From positions 1-64,000 of the forward strand of contig CAAELE010000005.1 in assembly GCA_900756765.1 (NCBI GenBank): a stretch of 64,000 bases of DNA, written 5' to 3'. Shown here piece by piece: positions 60,785 through 64,000 of this stretch; position 1 is the first letter of the stretch, and each line of letters starts with the position of its first letter. The notes beneath the pieces are model-generated. The model was not told the origin of the DNA and ran no database searches. It saw only the letters and a program-made list of their open reading frames with translations. The DNA comes from an uncultured Collinsella sp. (GTDB taxonomy: Bacteria > Actinomycetota > Coriobacteriia > Coriobacteriales > Coriobacteriaceae). Position numbers and translations under genes: made by a program.

Positions 60785-63211
60785 TTACGCGTGCCAGATC
60801 TCGTCGCGGTACTCGCGAATGGTGCGGTCGCTCGAGAACCAGCCGGAGGAGGCGGTGTTGAGCAGCGCCTTGCGGTTCCAGCTCTCCTGGTCGCCGTAGC
60901 TGTTCGTGAGCGCCTCCCATGCATCCACATAGCTGCGGAAGTCGGCCATAACCAGGTCGGGGTCGTTGTTGTTCATGAGCTCGTTGTAGATGCTCTCGAA
61001 GTTGCCCGAAAGACCCGCAAAGGTGTTGTCCTTGAGCTCGTCCATCACGCGGCCCAGACGCTCGCGGTCGTTGTTGAGCGTATCCCACGCAAAGTAGCTG
61101 TTGGATGCCCAGAGCTTCTCGACCTCGGGAGCAGTCAGGCCAAAGATGGCCTCGTTCTCGCGGCCGGCCAGGTCGGCGATCTCGATGTTGGCGCCGTCGA
61201 GGGTGCCCAGCGTAATGGCGCCGTTCATCATGAGCTTCATGTTGGACGTGCCCGAGGCCTCCTTGCCGGCCGTGGAGATCTGCTCCGAGATCTCGGCGGC
61301 GGGGTAGATGAGCTGGGCGTTGCTCACGCGGAAGTTGGGGATAAAGCAGACCTTCATGACCTCGTTGACGCGCGGGTCGTTGTTGATGACGTCGGCCACG
61401 GAGTTAATGAGGCGGATGGTCTCCTTGGCGAAGGTGTAGCTCGAGGCGGCCTTGCCGCTAAAGATGAAGGTCGTCGGCGTCACGTGGAAGTTGGGATCGT
61501 CGATGCGACGGTTGTAGATGTCCATCACCTTCATGATGTTCATGAGCTGGCGCTTGTAGGCGTGGAAGCGCTTAACCTGAACATCGAAGACGGTGTTGGG
61601 GTCAATGACCAGACCGGTCTCGGCCTTAACGTAGGCGGCCAGGCGCTCCTTGTTGGCGCGCTTGGAGGCACCCACGGCTTTCAAGAACTCCGAGTCGTCC
61701 TTAAACTCCTTGAGCTTTTCCAGCTCAAAGGCGTCCTTAAGCCAGCCGTCGCCAATGGCCTCGGTCACGAGCTTGGCATAGGTGGGGTTGGCCTCGGCAA
61801 AGAAGCGACGGTGCGAGATGCCGTTGGTCTTGTTGTTGAACTTCTCGGGCGTCAGGGCATAGAAGTCCTTGAGCACGATGTTCTTGATGATGTCGGAGTG
61901 AATCTTTGCCACGCCGTTAACGCTGTGGCTGCAGATCACGGACAGGTTGGCCATGCGGATCTCGCCGTCCCACAGAATGGCGGTCTGGCGCAGACGCTCC
62001 TGCCAGCCCTCCTGCGTGGTGTCGAACGACTCGTGCCAGCGGCGGCTGATTTCGTCGATGATCTGGTACACGCGGGGGAGGAGCTTGGAAAACGTGCCGA
62101 TGGGCCACTTCTCCAGGGCCTCGGGCAGGATGGTGTGGTTAGTGTAGCTCACGACCTGCGTCACGATGTTCCAGGCGTCATCCCACTCGAGCTTCTTCTC
62201 GTCGATGAGGATGCGCATCAGCTCGGGGCCGCACATGGCGGGGTGCGTGTCGTTGGTGTGGATGGCCACAAACTGCGGCAGCAGCTCCCAGTTCTCGCCG
62301 TGCTCCTTCTCAAAGGTGTCGAGCAGGCTGTAGATGCCGGCCGAGACAAACAGGTACTCCTGCTTCAGGCGCAGCAGACGGCCGTGCTCGCCGGCGTCGT
62401 TGGGGTAGAGGATGGCGCTGATTGCCTCGGCCTCGGCGCGCTCGGCATCGGCCAGGGCATAGTCGCCGCGGTTGAAGGCCTCCAGGTCAAAGTGCTCCTC
62501 GACCGGCTCGGCGGCCCAGACGCGCAGCTTGTTAACGGTCTCGCCGGCATAGCCCACCACGGGGATGTCATAAGGGACGGCCAGGATATCCTGCGTGTCC
62601 ACCGTGCGGTAGAACGTGCGGCCATTCTCCTCAAAGCCCTCGACGTGGCCACCAAACTTAATGGTCACGGCCTTGTCCTGACGACGGACCTCCCAGGGAT
62701 AGCCGTGGGTGAGCCACTCGTCGGTAGCCTCGACCTGGCTGCCGTTGACGATTTCCTGCTTAAACAGGCCGTAGCGGTAGCGCATGCCGTTGCCGTATCC
62801 GGCGATGCCCTCGGCTGCCATGGAATCCAAGAAGCATGCTGCCAGACGGCCCAGGCCACCGTTGCCCAGCGCCGGATCGGGCTCCTGGTTCTCGATGACG
62901 GAAAGGTCAAAGCCCATGTCGTCGAGCGCCTCGGCGACCATGTCGCGCACGCCAAAGTTGAGCAGGTAGTTGTCGAGCAGGCGGCCGATCAAAAACTCGA
63001 TCGAGAAGTAGTACACGCGCTTCTTGCCCTCGGCGGTCGCGCGGGCGTCGCTCTTGGTGGCAACGGTGCGCGCCTTCTCGGCCACGAGCTTGGCCAGGGC
63101 GTTAAAGCGGTCGAGGTCGCTGGCGGCCTCGACGCTCTTGCCGCTGATGCTCATGACGGCATCGCGATAGAGCTCGGTAAACTCCTGCTTGTTGTCGAAG
63201 ATCTTATTCAT
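60785..63211 (-). CDS. glgP: Glycogen/maltodextrin phosphorylase
   Basis: Pyridoxal-phosphate enzyme releasing glucose 1-phosphate from alpha-glucans, 808 aa, full length. Seen: DPALGNGGLGRLAACFLDSMA, GYGNGMRYRYGLF, VAIHTNDTHPA and the PLP lysine motif EASGTSNMKLMMNG near residue 655. It lies in a single-strand glg cluster. GAAAGGA is upstream of the ATG. Confidence 0.96.
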   Translation of the reverse strand: MNKIFDNKQEFTELYRDAVMSISGKSVEAASDLDRFNALAKLVAEKARTVATKSDARATAEGKKRVYYFSIEFLIGRLLDNYLLNFGVRDMVAEALDDMGFDLSVIENQEPDPALGNGGLGRLAACFLDSMAAEGIAGYGNGMRYRYGLFKQEIVNGSQVEATDEWLTHGYPWEVRRQDKAVTIKFGGHVEGFEENGRTFYRTVDTQDILAVPYDIPVVGYAGETVNKLRVWAAEPVEEHFDLEAFNRGDYALADAERAEAEAISAILYPNDAGEHGRLLRLKQEYLFVSAGIYSLLDTFEKEHGENWELLPQFVAIHTNDTHPAMCGPELMRILIDEKKLEWDDAWNIVTQVVSYTNHTILPEALEKWPIGTFSKLLPRVYQIIDEISRRWHESFDTTQEGWQERLRQTAILWDGEIRMANLSVICSHSVNGVAKIHSDIIKNIVLKDFYALTPEKFNNKTNGISHRRFFAEANPTYAKLVTEAIGDGWLKDAFELEKLKEFKDDSEFLKAVGASKRANKERLAAYVKAETGLVIDPNTVFDVQVKRFHAYKRQLMNIMKVMDIYNRRIDDPNFHVTPTTFIFSGKAASSYTFAKETIRLINSVADVINNDPRVNEVMKVCFIPNFRVSNAQLIYPAAEISEQISTAGKEASGTSNMKLMMNGAITLGTLDGANIEIADLAGRENEAIFGLTAPEVEKLWASNSYFAWDTLNNDRERLGRVMDELKDNTFAGLSGNFESIYNELMNNNDPDLVMADFRSYVDAWEALTNSYGDQESWNRKALLNTASSGWFSSDRTIREYRDEIWHA

Positions 63212-63305
63212 ACGTTCCTTTCCCCCGGGGATGTTTCTCCCGGAACGGTTATGATTTGTATCCTACGCCCCTTCGGAGCGGGTAATTACAGCTGTAACGG
63301 CTTTG

Positions 63306-64000
63306 TTACGCATCCTTGGCAGACGACTTAACAGAAGCAGACTTGGCCCCGGTAGCGGCCTTTTTGGCAGTCGCCTTCTTGGTCGTGGTTGCCTTAGCAG
63401 CGGGCTTTGCGGCGGTCTTGGCCTTGGCCTTGGTCGTCGTAGCCTTCGCCTTGGCAGGAGCCTTCTTAGCGGCTGCAGGCTTGGGCTTCACCGAGGACGC
63501 CCGCTTGCGCGTTGCCTTCTTGGGGGTCTCAACCACCGGCGGCTTGTAGCTGCTGGGACCGCGGCGCTTAAGCACCACGCCTGCCAGGCCGGGCACCTTG
63601 ATCTCAATAGAGTCCATCTGTCCGTTCCAGGGATATGGCTCGCTCGAGCAGGTGTAGGGCTCTTCGCCGGCATAGCCACTGCCGCCAAACTCGGGACGGT
63701 CGGAGTCAAAGATGACCTCCCAGTCGCCCTCGCGCGGCACGCCCACGCGGAAGCTCTCGTAGCTCGCCGGGTCAAAGTTGATCAGGATCACCAGATCGTC
63801 ATCGACGTCCTCGCCCTGGCGCACAAAGCTTACGATGGACTGCTTGGAGTTGTCTGCGTCGATCCAGGTAAAGCCGTCGTCGGTGTAGCCGCGCTCGTAC
63901 AGGGCGGGCTCGGCGGTGTACAGATGGTTGAGCGCCTTAATAAACGCCTGATGATGACGGTGGGTCTCGTACTCCTCGGTCAGGAACCACTGGATGGACT
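63306..64000 (-). CDS. glgB: 1,4-alpha-glucan branching enzyme, C-terminal part, with H1-like tail
   Basis: Partial: the frame is open to the window edge. The visible part reads as the end of a GH13 branching enzyme (QWFLTEEYETHRHHQ, LNHLYTAEPALYERGY, FTWIDADN, SIVSFVRQGE) followed by the C-terminal beta domain (VILINFDP, GSGYAGEEP, LKRRGP). The last 80 or so residues are an Ala/Lys/Thr-rich low-complexity tail (KKATRKRASS, KAKTAAKPAAKATTTKK) much like that of GlgA. It creates alpha-1,6 branches in glycogen. Confidence 0.9.
   Translation of the reverse strand, partial: SIQWFLTEEYETHRHHQAFIKALNHLYTAEPALYERGYTDDGFTWIDADNSKQSIVSFVRQGEDVDDDLVILINFDPASYESFRVGVPREGDWEVIFDSDRPEFGGSGYAGEEPYTCSSEPYPWNGQMDSIEIKVPGLAGVVLKRRGPSSYKPPVVETPKKATRKRASSVKPKPAAAKKAPAKAKATTTKAKAKTAAKPAAKATTTKKATAKKAATGAKSASVKSSAKDA

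Noticed and set aside
60251..63331. A 1026-codon open frame on the plus strand
   Set aside because: Antisense to glgP and part of glgC; no recognisable domains, composition typical of a shadow frame.

Overview
The window is a dense, high-GC bacterial chromosome segment with a low-GC-Gram-positive-like gene set: lspA, a SigB/SigF-type sigma factor, Asp23, GlgC plus GlgD, a complete PTS, and no outer-membrane genes. Gene order (alaS-ruvX-mltG-yqeG-aroK-aroB-pepP-efp-asp23-nusB-xseB-tlyA-nadK-recN) together with the glycogen locus suggests a Coriobacteriia member, most likely Collinsella. That assignment is inferred from recognised proteins and was not searched. About 50 protein genes, two tRNA genes and many intergenic palindromes can be supported. 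No rRNA, CRISPR array, prophage, IS transposase or replication origin was seen.

Layout. 0.3-6.5 kb: lspA, an RluA-family pseudouridine synthase, a GT2 glycosyltransferase, a short prepilin-peptidase-like protein, a dNTPase and rarA, the last with a LexA-type SOS box. 6.6-9.8 kb: a sigma-factor operon (DUF948 protein, degenerate anti-sigma-like protein, sigma factor, AI-2E-family permease). 10.2-16.8 kb: alaS-ruvX-mltG-yqeG-aroK-aroB, where AroB has lost its recognisable active site. 17-23.4 kb: pepP, efp, asp23, nusB, xseB, tlyA, nadK, recN. 23.6-31.5 kb: a fructose/PTS locus with an RpiR regulator, EIIBCA, HPr, Enzyme I and two tandem 1-phosphofructokinases. Fructose is phosphorylated on import by EI, HPr and FruA, then converted to fructose-1,6-bisphosphate by FruK. 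31.6-42.7 kb: a CCA-adding enzyme, two identical tRNA-Glu genes, a flippase-like protein, a TetR regulator, a MacB-type efflux operon, an L,D-transpeptidase and L-serine dehydratase. 43-51.7 kb: metK, gltX, priA, def, fmt, rsmB. 52-64 kb, minus strand: an FmdB zinc ribbon, a GH13-GH77 fusion and glgB-glgP-glgC-glgD-glgA. This last block makes ADP-glucose, builds and branches glycogen, and breaks it down.

The least ordinary content is between genes. At least three families of inverted-repeat elements occur in more than one copy, and other single palindromes have a similar design. In one family a 58-nt core, nearly identical between two copies and showing a compensatory base-pair change, is flanked by 26-nt arms that differ completely between copies yet remain self-complementary. 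Both copies lie in the 5' leader of a gene (ptsH, sdaA) in the same relative orientation. Other points worth a second look are the long histone-H1-like C-terminal tails on both glycogen synthase and branching enzyme, an apparent ribosome-site-sequestering switch before ptsH, and the degenerate AroB.
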